A DNA stretch of 64,000 nucleotides from Rhizobium sp. SSA_523 (GTDB taxonomy: Bacteria > Pseudomonadota > Alphaproteobacteria > Rhizobiales > Rhizobiaceae): positions 806,001-870,000 of the forward strand of contig NZ_CP129382.1 of assembly GCF_030435705.1 (NCBI RefSeq), read 5' to 3'. Under the pieces are notes generated by a model. It saw only the letters and a program-made list of their open reading frames with translations. It had not been told where the DNA came from and did no database searches. The translations under genes and the position numbers were made by a program. Below are positions 46,679-56,523 of the stretch, piece by piece (position 1 is the first letter of the stretch; each line of letters begins with the position of its first letter).

Positions 46679-48133
46679 ATGCCAATCAATATCCTGATGC
46701 CCGCCCTCTCTCCGACCATGGAAGAAGGCACGCTGTCCAAGTGGCTGAAGAAGGAAGGTGACACGGTCACCTCCGGCGACGTGATCGCCGAAATCGAAAC
46801 CGACAAGGCGACGATGGAAGTGGAAGCGGTTGACGAAGGCGTCATCGGCAAGCTTCTGGTCGATGCCGGCACCGAAAACGTCAAGGTCAACACGCCGATC
46901 GCCGTTCTGCTGCAGGAAGGCGAAAGCGCGGATGCCATCTCTGACGCGCCGAAGGCCGATGCAGCGAAGGCCGACGCAGCGACCGCCGATGCGGAGCAGG
47001 CTGATGCCGATACGCCGGCGGCAACATCGGAGGCAGCTGGCGGCAAGGCCCGCGAGGCCGCGGCCGAGCCGAACTCCTCGGCCGACAACAAGGTTCCGGC
47101 TCAGCCAAAGACCGAGGTCGCCGCCGATCCGGACATCCCGGCCGGCACCGAGATGGTGACGATGACGGTGCGTGAAGCGCTGCGCGATGCCATGGCGGAA
47201 GAGATGCGTCGCGATGCGGATGTCTTTGTCATGGGCGAGGAGGTCGCCGAATACCAGGGTGCATACAAGGTCACGCAAGGCCTGCTCCAGGAATTCGGCG
47301 CCAACCGGGTGATCGATACGCCGATCACCGAGCATGGCTTTGCCGGCGTCGGCGTTGGTGCTGCCATGGCAGGTCTGAAGCCGATCGTCGAATTCATGAC
47401 GTTCAACTTCGCCATGCAGGCGATCGACCAGATCATCAACTCGGCTGCCAAGACGCTCTATATGTCCGGCGGTCAGATGGGCGCACCCATGGTGTTCCGC
47501 GGCCCCAACGGTGCGGCCGCCCGCGTGGCCGCGCAGCACAGCCAGGATTATGCGGCCTGGTACAGCCACGTGCCCGGTCTCAAGGTGATCCAGCCCTATA
47601 CGGCGGCAGACGCCAAGGGCCTGCTGAAGGCGGCGATCCGCGATCCCAATCCGATCATTTTCCTGGAGAACGAAATCCTCTACGGGCAGTCCTTCGAAGT
47701 GCCCAAGCTCGACGATTTCGTTCTGCCGATCGGCAAGGCCCGCATTCACCGCAGCGGCAAGGATATCACCCTTGTGTCCTGGGGCATCGGCATGACCTAT
47801 GCGGTCAAGGCCGTTGCCGAGCTGGAGAAGGAAGGGATCGATGTCGAGCTGATCGACCTGCGGACCATCCGTCCCATGGATCTCCCCGCCATCGTCGAAT
47901 CGGTCAAGAAGACCGGCCGGCTGGTGACCATCGAGGAAGGCTATCCGCAGTCTTCGGTGGGCGATTTCATCGCCAATCGCGTGCAGCGGGAAGCCTTCGA
48001 CTATCTCGATGCACCGGTGCTGACGATTGCCGGAAAGGATGTGCCGATGCCTTACGCGGCCAATCTCGAAAAGCTCGCACTGCCGAATGTCGGCGAAGTG
48101 GTCCAGGCCGTCAAAGCCGTCTGCTACAAGTAA
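46679..48133 (+). CDS. pdhB: pyruvate dehydrogenase E1 component, beta subunit, with lipoyl domain
   Basis: Second E1 subunit, 484 aa, about 140 residues longer than a plain E1-beta. Residues 1-76 are a complete biotinyl/lipoyl domain with the lipoyl lysine K43 in [11 protein letters not shown]. An Ala/Asp-rich linker (repeats such as [12 protein letters not shown]) and then the E1-beta core ([41 protein letters not shown]) follow. This fusion is normal in alphaproteobacteria. LipA in the same cluster provides the cofactor. Confidence 0.96.
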   Translation: MPINILMPALSPTMEEGTLSKWLKKEGDTVTSGDVIAEIETDKATMEVEAVDEGVIGKLLVDAGTENVKVNTPIAVLLQEGESADAISDAPKADAAKADAATADAEQADADTPAATSEAAGGKAREAAAEPNSSADNKVPAQPKTEVAADPDIPAGTEMVTMTVREALRDAMAEEMRRDADVFVMGEEVAEYQGAYKVTQGLLQEFGANRVIDTPITEHGFAGVGVGAAMAGLKPIVEFMTFNFAMQAIDQIINSAAKTLYMSGGQMGAPMVFRGPNGAAARVAAQHSQDYAAWYSHVPGLKVIQPYTAADAKGLLKAAIRDPNPIIFLENEILYGQSFEVPKLDDFVLPIGKARIHRSGKDITLVSWGIGMTYAVKAVAELEKEGIDVELIDLRTIRPMDLPAIVESVKKTGRLVTIEEGYPQSSVGDFIANRVQREAFDYLDAPVLTIAGKDVPMPYAANLEKLALPNVGEVVQAVKAVCYK

Positions 48134-48148
48134 GAGGAGGGCAGGCTC

Positions 48149-49558
48149 ATGCCGATCAACATTACCATGCCCGCCCTCTCGCCGACCATGGAAGAGGGCA
48201 ATCTTGCCAAGTGGCTCGTCAAGGAAGGCGATACGGTCAAGTCCGGCGATGTGATTGCCGAGATCGAGACCGACAAGGCAACGATGGAAGTCGAAGCCGT
48301 CGATGAAGGCATTGTTGCCAAGATCGTGGTTGCGGCCGGCACCGAGGCCGTGAAGGTCAATGCGCTGATCGCCATTCTCGCCGAAGAAGGTGAGGATGTC
48401 GCAGCTGCCGCCGCGGGTGGCGGCTCGGCCGCCTCGGCACCGAAGGCCGAGACCGGCAACAAGGAAGAGCCAAAGGCGGAGGTCCAGAAGGCCGAACCGG
48501 CCGAGCGGCAGGAGACGCCAGACGTGAAGGCACCCGCCAAGGCGGACACCGCGGAGGCAGCGTCCTCCGCCTCCGGCGAGCGCGTCTTTTCCTCGCCGCT
48601 GGCGCGTCGCCTGGCCAAGGAAGCCGGCATCGATCTCTCCAGGCTGTCCGGATCCGGACCGAAGGGCCGCGTCGTCAAGTCGGATGTCGACAAGGCCGTG
48701 GCGAGCGGCTCGGCCAAGCCTGCTGAAGGCAAGGCGGCCAGCCCGGCTGCCAGTGCCGGCGCGGCTTCCACCGGCGCCTCGGCTCCCGCAGCTCCGATGG
48801 CCAAGGGCATGGCGGATGACGCCGTTCTCAAGCTCTTCGCAGAAGGCTCCTATGAGCTTCTGCCGCATGACGGCATGCGAAAGACGATTGCCGCGCGTCT
48901 GACCGAATCGAGCCAGACCGTGCCCTCGTATTTCGTGTCGATGGATTGCGAACTGGATGCGCTTCTGGCTCTGCGGGCCGAGATCAACAAGTCCGCGCCG
49001 ATGATCAAGACGGAGAAGGGCGAGGTTCCGGCCTACAAGCTGTCCGTCAACGATTTCGTCATCAAGGCCATGGCTCTTGCTCTGCGCGACGTGCCCATGG
49101 CGAACGCCTCCTGGACATCGACGGCGAGGGTGAAGCACAAGCATTCCGATGTTGGAGTTGCCGTGGCCATTCCCGATGGGCTGATCACGCCGATCATCAA
49201 GAAGGCGGAAACCAAGACCCTGTCGATCATCTCCAACGAGATGAAGGATCTGGCCCGCCGCGCCCGCGACAAGAAGCTGAAGCCGGACGAGTATCAGGGC
49301 GGCACCACGGCCGTCTCCAATCTCGGAATGTTCGGTGTGTCGAACTTCACCTCGATCATCAACCCGCCGCATGCATCGATCGTCTCGATCGGCGCCGGCA
49401 TCGAAAAGCCGGTGGTCAAGGGGGGTGAGATCAAGATCGCAACCGTCATGACGGCCACCTTCGCTTTCGATCACCGGGTGATCGACGGTGCGCTCGGCGC
49501 CGAACTGGCAGCGGCCTTCCAGCGGCATATCCAGAACCCGATGGGCATGCTGGTGTGA
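48149..49558 (+). CDS. pdhC: pyruvate dehydrogenase E2, dihydrolipoamide acetyltransferase
   Basis: Core of the complex, 469 aa: one lipoyl domain (lysine K43 in [11 protein letters not shown], nearly identical to the PdhB domain), an Ala/Lys-rich linker, the E1/E3-binding domain ([23 protein letters not shown], residues about 145-185) and the catalytic acetyltransferase domain ending with the active-site motif DHRVIDGA. Starts 15 bases after pdhB. Confidence 0.96.
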   Translation: MPINITMPALSPTMEEGNLAKWLVKEGDTVKSGDVIAEIETDKATMEVEAVDEGIVAKIVVAAGTEAVKVNALIAILAEEGEDVAAAAAGGGSAASAPKAETGNKEEPKAEVQKAEPAERQETPDVKAPAKADTAEAASSASGERVFSSPLARRLAKEAGIDLSRLSGSGPKGRVVKSDVDKAVASGSAKPAEGKAASPAASAGAASTGASAPAAPMAKGMADDAVLKLFAEGSYELLPHDGMRKTIAARLTESSQTVPSYFVSMDCELDALLALRAEINKSAPMIKTEKGEVPAYKLSVNDFVIKAMALALRDVPMANASWTSTARVKHKHSDVGVAVAIPDGLITPIIKKAETKTLSIISNEMKDLARRARDKKLKPDEYQGGTTAVSNLGMFGVSNFTSIINPPHASIVSIGAGIEKPVVKGGEIKIATVMTATFAFDHRVIDGALGAELAAAFQRHIQNPMGMLV

Positions 49559-49574
49559 TCCGGGAGGCGGATGG

Positions 49575-50213
49575 ATGAAATCCGTTCTGTGCTTTGGCGA
49601 TAGCCTGACCTGGGGATACGATCCCGTATCCCTCGGTCGGCACGATTACGCCGATCGCTGGACGAGCGTGCTCGCAGCAGCGCTCGGACCGGGCGTCACC
49701 GTGATCGCCGAAGGACTGAACGGGCGCACCACCGCCTATGACGATCATCTGGCCGATTGCAATCGCAATGGCGCAGCGCTGCTCCCGAGCGTTCTGGAGG
49801 CCCACAAGCCGCTGGATCTGGTGATCGTCATGCTCGGCACCAATGACATGAAGCGCGGCATTGCCGGATCGGCGACGCTGGCGACGAATGGCATGAAGCG
49901 GCTGGTGCAGCTGATCCGTCACCATGTCTGGGGCTTCGACTTTGAGGCGCCGGATATTCTCCTCGTCGCGCCGCCGAAGACATGCGAAACCGCCAATGCG
50001 CCGTTCGCCGCCATGTTTCGCGGTTCGCTGGAGGAATCGGCCATGCTGGCGAGCCTCTACCGCGATCTGGCCGACGAAATGGCCTGCGGCTTCTTCGATG
50101 CGGGGTCGGTCGCAACCACGACACCGCTGGACGGCATCCATCTGGATGCGGAAAACACGCGGGCCATCGGCCGGGGTATCGAGCCGATCGTCCGCATGAT
50201 GCTGGGCGTCTGA
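49575..50213 (+). CDS. SGNH/GDSL family hydrolase
   Basis: A 212-aa esterase-type protein. Block I FGDSLTWGYD contains the nucleophile serine, EGLNGRTT gives the oxyanion glycine, LGTNDMK block III the asparagine, and DGIHLDAENT the catalytic histidine with its aspartate. Similar proteins act as arylesterases or acyl-CoA/lysophospholipid hydrolases. No signal peptide, so cytoplasmic. It begins 17 bases after pdhC with GGGAGG upstream and is probably part of the pdh transcript, though its metabolic link is unknown. Confidence 0.88.
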   Translation: MKSVLCFGDSLTWGYDPVSLGRHDYADRWTSVLAAALGPGVTVIAEGLNGRTTAYDDHLADCNRNGAALLPSVLEAHKPLDLVIVMLGTNDMKRGIAGSATLATNGMKRLVQLIRHHVWGFDFEAPDILLVAPPKTCETANAPFAAMFRGSLEESAMLASLYRDLADEMACGFFDAGSVATTTPLDGIHLDAENTRAIGRGIEPIVRMMLGV

Positions 50214-50305
50214 TCCCGCCAGGGCGGGGTTGATCAGGATCAAGGAGGAAGAGCGGGCGGCGGGAGTAGCATGATGATCGAAGTCACGACGACGGAGAAA
50301 AGATC

Positions 50306-50572
50306 ATGTCACATACGCCACATCAGCTCGCCGAGGAATTTCCGGCGCACCTCGTGCAGATGCGCCGCCTGCGGGAAAGAGACGGGCACTTTCACCGGAT
50401 CTGCGCTCAGTATGAGGATGTCAATCATCGCATCCATCTGGCAGAGACGGATGTAGAACCCTGTGACGATGCCTATATGGTCGGCTTGCGCAAGCAACGC
50501 CTGGCCCTGAAAGACGAAATTTATGGGATGTTGATGCGGGCAGAGCCGTCGACCGAGGAGAACGAGGTCTAG
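50306..50572 (+). CDS. YdcH/DUF465 family small protein
   Basis: An 88-aa, charged, helical protein of the DUF465 type (SlyX/YdcH-like): HLVQMRRLRERDGHFHRICAQYEDVNHRIHLAE ... LRKQRLALKDEIYGML. Such proteins are probably antiparallel helical hairpins; no function is established. It lies between the SGNH hydrolase and lpd. Confidence 0.75.
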   Translation: MSHTPHQLAEEFPAHLVQMRRLRERDGHFHRICAQYEDVNHRIHLAETDVEPCDDAYMVGLRKQRLALKDEIYGMLMRAEPSTEENEV

Positions 50573-50662
50573 CAAGCGGCAACCGGCGCCTCCATTCCTG
50601 AAACCAATGGAAAAGAGCGGCTGAGACGGCCGTTCGAAGTTCTGGAAGGAGTGGAAGCGCCC

Positions 50663-52108
50663 ATGGCTCAATCCTATGACGTCATCATCATCGGCTCCGG
50701 CCCAGGCGGCTATGTGACGGCGATCCGGGCCGCACAGCTCGGCTTGAAGACCGCCATCGTGGAACGCGAGCATCTCGGCGGCATCTGCCTGAATTGGGGC
50801 TGCATCCCGACCAAGGCTCTGCTCCGGTCGGCGGAAATCCTCGATCATGCCCATCATGCCAAATCCTTCGGCCTCACGCTGGACGGCACCATGACGGCGG
50901 ATGTGAAGGCCGTGGTCGCGCGCTCCCGCGGCGTATCCGCCCGGCTGAACGGCGGCGTCGCCTTCCTGATGAAAAAGAACAAGGTCGACGTGATCTGGGG
51001 CGAGGCTAAGCTGACCAAGCCGGGCGAGATCAGCGTCGGCAAGATGTCCAAGCCGGTCGTGCAGCCGCAGAATCCGGTCCCGAAGGGCGTGCTGGGCGAG
51101 GGAACCTATAGTGCCAAGCACATCATCGTGGCAACCGGCGCAAGGCCGCGCGCGCTTCCCGGAATAGAGCCAGACGGCAGATTGATCTGGACCTATTTCG
51201 AAGCGATGAAGCCGGAGTCCCTGCCGAAATCCATCGTCGTTATGGGCTCCGGCGCCATCGGCATCGAATTTGCGTCCTTCTACCTGTCCATGGGCGTCGA
51301 CGTGACGGTCATCGAGCTGATGGACAATATCATGCCGGTCGAAGACGTGGAGATCTCCACCTTTGCCCGCAAGCAGCTTGAGAAGCGCGGCCTGAAGATC
51401 ATCACGGGGGCGAAGGTTTCCAAGGTCGACAAGAGCTCCGATTCGATCACCGCGCATGTCGAGACGAAGGACGGCAAGGTCAGCCAGATCACGGCGGACC
51501 GTCTGATCTCGGCGGTCGGCGTGCAGGGCAATATCGAGAATCTGGGCCTGGAAGCGCTCGGCGTGAAGACCGAACGCGGCTGCATCGTGATCGATGGCTA
51601 CGGCAAGACGAATGTCGAAGGCCTCTATGCGATCGGCGATGTGGCCGGCCCGCCGATGCTTGCCCATAAGGCCGAGCATGAAGGTGTCATCTGCGTGGAG
51701 AAGATCGCCGGCGTGCCGGGCGTCCACCCGATGGACAAGGCGAAGATCCCGGGCTGCACCTATTGCAATCCGCAAGTGGCCTCGGTGGGCCTGACCGAAG
51801 CCAAGGCGAAGGAAGCAGGGCGCGACATTCGCGTCGGCCGTTATTCCTTCGCGGCCAATGGCAAGGCCATCGCGCTCGGCGAAGACCAGGGCATGGTCAA
51901 GACGATCTTCGACAAGCAGACCGGTGAGCTGATCGGCGCGCATATGGTCGGGGCAGAGGTGACCGAGCTCATCCAGGGTTTCGTCATCGCCATGAACCTG
52001 GAGACAACGGAAGAAGAGCTGATGCATACCATCTTCCCGCATCCGACCCTGTCTGAAATGATGAAGGAAAGCGTTCTCGACGCCTATGGCAGGGTGTTGA
52101 ACGCCTGA
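50663..52108 (+). CDS. lpd: dihydrolipoyl dehydrogenase (E3 of pyruvate dehydrogenase)
   Basis: Flavoprotein, 481 aa, that reoxidises dihydrolipoamide with NAD+. The FAD fold IIIGSGPGGYVTAIRAAQLG, the redox disulfide in GGICLNWGCIPTKALL, the NAD fold VVMGSGAIGIEFA and the C-terminal HPTLSEMMKESVLDAYGR with the catalytic His-Glu pair are complete. Being within the pdh cluster it is the dedicated E3 for pyruvate dehydrogenase. The start MAQSYD has AAGGAG region upstream; a methionine four codons earlier is possible. Confidence 0.96.
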   Translation: MAQSYDVIIIGSGPGGYVTAIRAAQLGLKTAIVEREHLGGICLNWGCIPTKALLRSAEILDHAHHAKSFGLTLDGTMTADVKAVVARSRGVSARLNGGVAFLMKKNKVDVIWGEAKLTKPGEISVGKMSKPVVQPQNPVPKGVLGEGTYSAKHIIVATGARPRALPGIEPDGRLIWTYFEAMKPESLPKSIVVMGSGAIGIEFASFYLSMGVDVTVIELMDNIMPVEDVEISTFARKQLEKRGLKIITGAKVSKVDKSSDSITAHVETKDGKVSQITADRLISAVGVQGNIENLGLEALGVKTERGCIVIDGYGKTNVEGLYAIGDVAGPPMLAHKAEHEGVICVEKIAGVPGVHPMDKAKIPGCTYCNPQVASVGLTEAKAKEAGRDIRVGRYSFAANGKAIALGEDQGMVKTIFDKQTGELIGAHMVGAEVTELIQGFVIAMNLETTEEELMHTIFPHPTLSEMMKESVLDAYGRVLNA

Positions 52109-52188
52109 TGCTGTGCCTTGCCCCGCGCCGGCCATTGTGGCCGGCCGCGCGGGCAACCATATGGGTGTCCGAAGCATGGAGGACGGTC

Positions 52189-52437
52189 ATGGAAGGTTTG
52201 GGTTTTCTCGGCACGATCATCATCGGCGGCTTGGCCGGATGGTTGGCCGGCATGTTGATGGACCTGCGCTTCGGCGTGTTCATGAACATCGTTATCGGCG
52301 TGGTGGGCGCGGCTTTGGCAAGCGCCATCCTGCAGCGCGCCGGCATCTGGATTGAACCGGGTGCCTGGGGCGGACTGGTGAGCGGTTTCATCGGCGCCTG
52401 TGCTCTGCTATTCATCGCCAAAATCGTAAGACGCTAA
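52189..52437 (+). CDS. GlsB/YeaQ/YmgE family stress-response membrane protein
   Basis: An 82-aa protein with three hydrophobic segments rich in glycine (LGTIIIGGLAGWLAGML, IVIGVVGAALASAIL, GLVSGFIGACALLFIA). It belongs to the transglycosylase-associated, GlsB/YeaQ/YmgE group, small inner-membrane proteins of unknown mechanism, often stress induced. GGAGGA lies six bases before the ATG at 52189; the longer frame from 52108 is non-coding. Situated between lpd and lipA. Confidence 0.75.
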   Translation: MEGLGFLGTIIIGGLAGWLAGMLMDLRFGVFMNIVIGVVGAALASAILQRAGIWIEPGAWGGLVSGFIGACALLFIAKIVRR

Positions 52438-52473
52438 TCCGCCATCGCAGGGCGGCTGGAAAGCAGGTTCATC

Positions 52474-53451
52474 ATGGTCACCATTCTTGATCGCATGTCT
52501 TTGCCGGATGAGGCCAAGCGCGTTCGCCATCCGGAAAAGGCGCACCGGCCCGATACGGACGTGCTGCGCAAGCCGGAATGGATTCGTGTCCGGGCTCCGA
52601 CCTCCAAAGGCTATCAGGAGACGCGCGAGCTGGTCCGGTCGCACAAGCTCGTCACCGTCTGCGAGGAGGCGGGCTGCCCGAATATCGGCGAGTGCTGGGA
52701 CAAGAAGCACGCAACCTTCATGATCATGGGCGAGATCTGCACCCGCGCCTGCGCCTTCTGCAATGTGGCGACGGGCCGTCCCAATGCGCTGGACCTGGAT
52801 GAGCCGGAGAATGTCGCCAAGGCCGTGCGGCAGATGGGCCTGAGCCATGTCGTCATCACCTCCGTCGACCGCGACGATCTGGAGGATGGCGGCGCCGAGC
52901 ATTTCGAGAAGGTGATCTTCGCCATTCGCGCAGCCTCGCCGCTCACCACGATCGAAATCCTGACGCCGGACTTTCTGAAGAAGCCGGGCGCGCTCGAGCG
53001 GGTCGTGGCCGCCAAGCCCGATGTCTTCAACCACAATCTGGAGACCGTGGCCGGCAATTACCTCACCGTGCGGCCGGGCGCGCGTTATTTCCATTCGATC
53101 CGCCTGCTGCAGCGGGTGAAGGAACTGGACCCCACCATGTTCACCAAATCCGGCATCATGGTCGGGCTTGGCGAGGAGCGCAACGAAGTGCTGCAGCTGA
53201 TGGACGATCTGCGGACGGCGGATGTCGACTTCCTGACCATCGGCCAATATCTGCAGCCGACCCGCAAGCACCACAAGGTCGAGGCCTTCGTCACACCGGA
53301 GGAATTCAAGTCCTATGAAACGGTGGCTTACACCAAGGGCTTCCTGATGGTGTCGTCCAGCCCGCTGACGCGGTCTTCGCACCATGCCGGCGATGATTTC
53401 GCCAGGCTGAAGGCTGCCCGCGAGCGCAAGCTTCTCGTCGCGGCAGAGTGA
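52474..53451 (+). CDS. lipA: lipoyl synthase
   Basis: Radical SAM enzyme, 325 aa, that inserts two sulfurs into protein-bound octanoyl groups. The auxiliary cluster cysteines are in [12 protein letters not shown], the radical SAM cluster cysteines in [10 protein letters not shown], and the C-terminal serine ligand region is [15 protein letters not shown]. It directly serves the lipoyl domains of PdhB and PdhC upstream. A GCCG-rich hairpin (53460-53482) follows. Confidence 0.96.
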   Translation: MVTILDRMSLPDEAKRVRHPEKAHRPDTDVLRKPEWIRVRAPTSKGYQETRELVRSHKLVTVCEEAGCPNIGECWDKKHATFMIMGEICTRACAFCNVATGRPNALDLDEPENVAKAVRQMGLSHVVITSVDRDDLEDGGAEHFEKVIFAIRAASPLTTIEILTPDFLKKPGALERVVAAKPDVFNHNLETVAGNYLTVRPGARYFHSIRLLQRVKELDPTMFTKSGIMVGLGEERNEVLQLMDDLRTADVDFLTIGQYLQPTRKHHKVEAFVTPEEFKSYETVAYTKGFLMVSSSPLTRSSHHAGDDFARLKAARERKLLVAAE

Positions 53452-53459
53452 GGTTCGCG

Positions 53460-53482
53460 CCGCACGGTCTTTGATCGTGCGG
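53460..53482 (+). terminator. stem-loop after lipA
   Basis: CCGCACGGTC (53460-53469) pairs with GATCGTGCGG (53473-53482) with one wobble and a TTT loop, nine bases after the lipA stop. No T-run. Confidence 0.6.
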
Positions 53483-53574
53483 ATCCCGGCCCCGGCGCGA
53501 AAGGTGCGGCAAGCGCGGGTTTGAAAAAGCGCATCCCCGGCCGGCGCCCTGCTTTGAGAGGCGCCGGATGCGCC

Positions 53575-53745
53575 TCAGGAGGGCTTGATCCTGCCGTGCC
53601 GGTTTTCCTTCAGCGTGCCGCGATTGGCGCGTGCCTCGTCCTTGGCCATGCCCACGAGATAGGCCAGCATGGGCAATTCGTTGACGTCCGCAAGCTGCCG
53701 GGCGGCCTCGAGCAATTGCATGATCTGCGAGAAGTCATCCACCAT
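53575..53745 (-). CDS. small conserved-looking protein, 56 aa
   Basis: A frame from ATG at 53745 to TGA at 53575 encodes a 56-aa helical protein (MVDDFSQIMQLLEAARQLADV, then NELPMLAYLVGMAKDEARANR, ending HGRIKPS). The amphipathic first helix and regular codon-position GC bias argue for real coding. AAGG lies about ten bases upstream. It is convergent with lipA and opposite to the neighbouring plus-strand genes. I recognise no domain. Confidence 0.6.
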   Translation of the reverse strand: MVDDFSQIMQLLEAARQLADVNELPMLAYLVGMAKDEARANRGTLKENRHGRIKPS

Positions 53746-53988
53746 GTCGATCAACCTTCGTCTTCATCCTTGGCGGTCGCCGGCCAGGATGTGCCGGCAT
53801 CGAAAAAAGGCCCGGCGGCGAAAAGGCCCGGCCGGGAAAGCGGGGCCGGAGACTTTGGCATCGGGCGGCCCAGGTTTTTCCAGAAGACGATTGGCCGGTC
53901 AAGCCGGCAGCCGCGCGATCGATCTCGCCTGCCCTGGGGCGACGATGTGTCCCTTGCCAAATCCGCCTCCCGCCATTAGCTGAACACC

Positions 53989-54441
53989 ATGCCGAAGTTT
54001 GAAAACCACCGCCCCGTTCGACACTCTCCGGAAGACATGTTCGCGCTTGTCGCCGATGTCGAGAAATACCCGCAATTTCTGCCGCTCTGCGATGCGTTGA
54101 CCATTCGCTCCCGCAAGGAGCGCGATGGCAAGACCCTGCTGCTCGCCGATATGACCGTCGGCTACAAGGCGATCCGGGAGACATTCACCACGCAGGTCCT
54201 GCTGAACCCGGCGGAACTGACGATCGATGTCAAATATATCGAAGGCCCCTTCAAATACCTCGACAATCGCTGGCGCTTTCAGCCGGCGCCGGAGGGCTGT
54301 GTTGTCGATTTCTACATAGACTACGAATTCAAGAGCCGGATTCTCGGCGCCGTCATGGGATCGATGTTCGACCGCGCCTTTCGCATGTTTGCCGAAGCCT
54401 TCGAACAGCGTGCCGACAAGATTTACGCGCAGCCGCGTTGA
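53989..54441 (+). CDS. Coq10/RatA-type START-domain protein
   Basis: A 150-aa member of the polyketide cyclase/START family: HSPEDMFALVADVEKYPQFLPLCDALTIRSR, then MTVGYKAIRETFTT and IEGPFKYLDNRWRFQP. The eukaryotic counterpart Coq10 binds ubiquinone; the E. coli counterpart was called RatA. In alphaproteobacteria a ubiquinone-chaperone role is likelier. There is no antitoxin partner next to it. Convergent with cinA; a GC-rich inverted-repeat stretch (54455-54495) lies between. Confidence 0.85.
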   Translation: MPKFENHRPVRHSPEDMFALVADVEKYPQFLPLCDALTIRSRKERDGKTLLLADMTVGYKAIRETFTTQVLLNPAELTIDVKYIEGPFKYLDNRWRFQPAPEGCVVDFYIDYEFKSRILGAVMGSMFDRAFRMFAEAFEQRADKIYAQPR

Positions 54442-54503
54442 CGGGGAGATAGCCGCCGGGCAATGGCGGGCCGGGCGATTGCGGGGCCTCCGGCCGGTGA
54501 ACG

Positions 54504-55004
54504 TCAGGCCTTGGCCAGATCCAGAAGGATCTTGAGCGCTGTCTCGACGGTGGCAAGGCGGATGCCGGAGCGGCCGAGATCGCCATAGCGCATCTCACGG
54601 TGGATGAGGCGCCCGCCGCGCCCGAGGCCTGCCAGATGCACCAGTCCCACCGGTTTGTCGGCGGAGCCGCCGCCGGGGCCGGCAATACCCGTTACGGCCA
54701 CGGCGGACGTGGCGCGCGAGCGCATCAGCGCGCCATGCGCCATCTGCAGCGCGGTTTCGCGGGAGACGGCGCCGAAGGCGTTGAGCGTTGCCGGCATCAC
54801 GCCCAGCAGGTCCATCTTGGCCTCGTTGCTATAGGTGACGAAGCCGCGATCGACGACGGCGGATGAGCCCGCCACCTCCGTGAGCACGGCCGAAATCAGC
54901 CCGCCCGTGCAGGATTCGGCGGCGGTGACCATCCAGCCCTTCTGGCAATAGGTCTCGATCACCTGACGAGCAAGGTGCAGGTTTTCGCTGTTTGGATCGC
55001 TCAT
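54504..55004 (-). CDS. CinA family protein (nicotinamide mononucleotide deamidase)
   Basis: A stand-alone C-terminal CinA (PncC) domain, 166 aa: [46 protein letters not shown] contains the catalytic serine of ESCTGG, and [22 protein letters not shown] is the second signature. It hydrolyses NMN to nicotinate mononucleotide in pyridine-nucleotide salvage. Its start overlaps the ispDF stop by an ATGA junction. Confidence 0.9.
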   Translation of the reverse strand: MSDPNSENLHLARQVIETYCQKGWMVTAAESCTGGLISAVLTEVAGSSAVVDRGFVTYSNEAKMDLLGVMPATLNAFGAVSRETALQMAHGALMRSRATSAVAVTGIAGPGGGSADKPVGLVHLAGLGRGGRLIHREMRYGDLGRSGIRLATVETALKILLDLAKA

Positions 55005-56197
55005 GGGGTGATCGCTCCGTAAACGACCGTCGCCGTGGCGATGGCGGCAATGCCTTCACGCCGTCCGACAAAGCCGATCGTCTCATTGGTGGTCGCCTTG
55101 ATCGAGCAACGATCGATGGAAATCTCCAGAATGTCGGAAAGGTTCTGCCGCATGGCCTGGCGGTGCGGCCCGATCTTCGGCGCCTCTGCGATGATCGACA
55201 CATCCGCATTGGTGATGATCCCGCCATTTTGCCGGACGATCTTGGCGGCATGGGCGAGGAAGATGCGCGACGGCGCGCCCTTCCACTGCGGATCGGAGGG
55301 CGGGAAATGATCGCCGATATCGCCAGCGCCACAGGTGGCAAGCAGAGCATCCGTCAGGGCATGCAGTGCGACATCGGCATCCGAATGGCCCCTCAGCGCC
55401 TGGTCGTGGGCAAGGAAGACCCCGCACAGGGTCACGCCGTCGCCCGGCACGAGTTGATGCACGTCATAGCCGTTGCCGGTCCGCACGTCGGGGATCAGTG
55501 GCTGGCGGGACAGTTTCTCATCGGCCATGGCAATATCTCGCTTCAGGGTCAGTTTCACATTATCGGCGGAGCCTTCCACCAGATGCACCGGCATTCCCGC
55601 CCATTCGGCGATCGAGGCATCATCGGTGAAATCGCTTCGGCCGGATCGGAAGGCGGCCTCGTGGGCCGACAGAATGTCCGCCAGCACGAAGCCTTGCGGG
55701 GTCTGGGCGGCCCAGAGCCCGTTGCGGGGCACCGTGTCCTCGATCATTGCCGCAGGCGTCGCACGCTTGAGCGTATCCGTCACCGGCAGAGCCGGAATGA
55801 CGGCGGCAAGACCCGCCTCCCAGGCGCCGGCGACGCGGTCGAGAAGGGCGTGGTCGAGAAAGGGGCGGGCGGCGTCATGGATCAGCACATGCGTGGCCTC
55901 GCTGTCGCGCAGCCGCCTGAGGCCGGACAGAACGGACTGCTGGCGGGTACTGCCGCCATGGGTGATGTGCAGATCGGAAGCACCGCTCAGTCCGGCACAG
56001 GCGCTGGCAAACAGGCTCTCGTCATCGGGATGGATGACGGCCACGACCGGCCCCCGCCGCGGCCAGTTCAAAACCTCGCGCAAGGTGCGGCGGATCACCG
56101 GCTCGCCGCCGATCGGCCGATATTGTTTCGGCCCTTCTTCGGGGCTCCCCGCGCGTTCGCCGCGTCCGGCGGCAACGATGACTGTTCCGATGATCAT
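55001..56197 (-). CDS. ispDF: bifunctional IspD/IspF enzyme of the MEP pathway
   Basis: A 398-aa fusion. IspD, residues about 1-230, makes CDP-methylerythritol ([35 protein letters not shown]). IspF, residues about 240-398, makes methylerythritol cyclodiphosphate ([59 protein letters not shown]). The fusion is usual in alphaproteobacteria. Products feed UppS substrates and quinones. The start MIIGTVIVA at 56197 is the family start. Confidence 0.95.
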   Translation of the reverse strand: MIIGTVIVAAGRGERAGSPEEGPKQYRPIGGEPVIRRTLREVLNWPRRGPVVAVIHPDDESLFASACAGLSGASDLHITHGGSTRQQSVLSGLRRLRDSEATHVLIHDAARPFLDHALLDRVAGAWEAGLAAVIPALPVTDTLKRATPAAMIEDTVPRNGLWAAQTPQGFVLADILSAHEAAFRSGRSDFTDDASIAEWAGMPVHLVEGSADNVKLTLKRDIAMADEKLSRQPLIPDVRTGNGYDVHQLVPGDGVTLCGVFLAHDQALRGHSDADVALHALTDALLATCGAGDIGDHFPPSDPQWKGAPSRIFLAHAAKIVRQNGGIITNADVSIIAEAPKIGPHRQAMRQNLSDILEISIDRCSIKATTNETIGFVGRREGIAAIATATVVYGAITP

Positions 56198-56523
56198 GTC
56201 CGTCCGCTTGTTTCCCCGTCTTCCTGTCCGGTCCACCATTTCCACGCCATATAGGTCCTGGCCATGCAGGGCCAAGCCATGAAAGGATCACGACATACAG
56301 GGCGGGGCCCTTGGTCGGCTTTGGCGGATCTGGTTGAAAGAGCTGCGATCCATCCCCCTGCGGCCGGATGTCCCGTGCAATTGACATGAGATCCCTATAG
56401 ACAGAAAAGCATCATTTCCAGAAGCGCCGCGACAAAATCCTGTCCGAGGGATTAGCTCTTGGCAAATGCGGAAACAGTGAATAAAAATAGGGCAGAAATA
56501 CCGCCTGCCCGAAAGATCATCAA
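56198..56523. other. divergent ispDF/dusB intergenic region, 326 bp
   Basis: Apart from a promoter candidate for dusB (56459-56487), the stretch from 56381 begins TTGACA, with a TATAGA only nine bases later, too close to be a promoter. No gene is seen. Confidence 0.4.
56459..56487 (+). promoter_or_regulatory. candidate promoter of dusB-ntrB-ntrC
   Basis: TTGGCA (56459-56464), a 17-base spacer and TAAAAA (56482-56487) followed by T. This would give a leader of about 30 bases before the dusB TTG. Confidence 0.45.

Noticed and set aside
46676..49528. 950-codon open frame antisense to pdhB and pdhC
   Set aside because: It mirrors two well-conserved genes; the long frame comes from high GC at third codon positions. 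No motif or ribosome binding site.
53989..54441. RatA toxin of a toxin-antitoxin pair
   Set aside because: No RatB/RnfH-like partner gene is adjacent, and the family in alphaproteobacteria is better explained as a Coq10-like quinone-binding protein.
56381..56401. TTGACA and TATAGA as a promoter of dusB
   Set aside because: The spacer is only nine bases; a better-spaced pair lies at 56459-56487.
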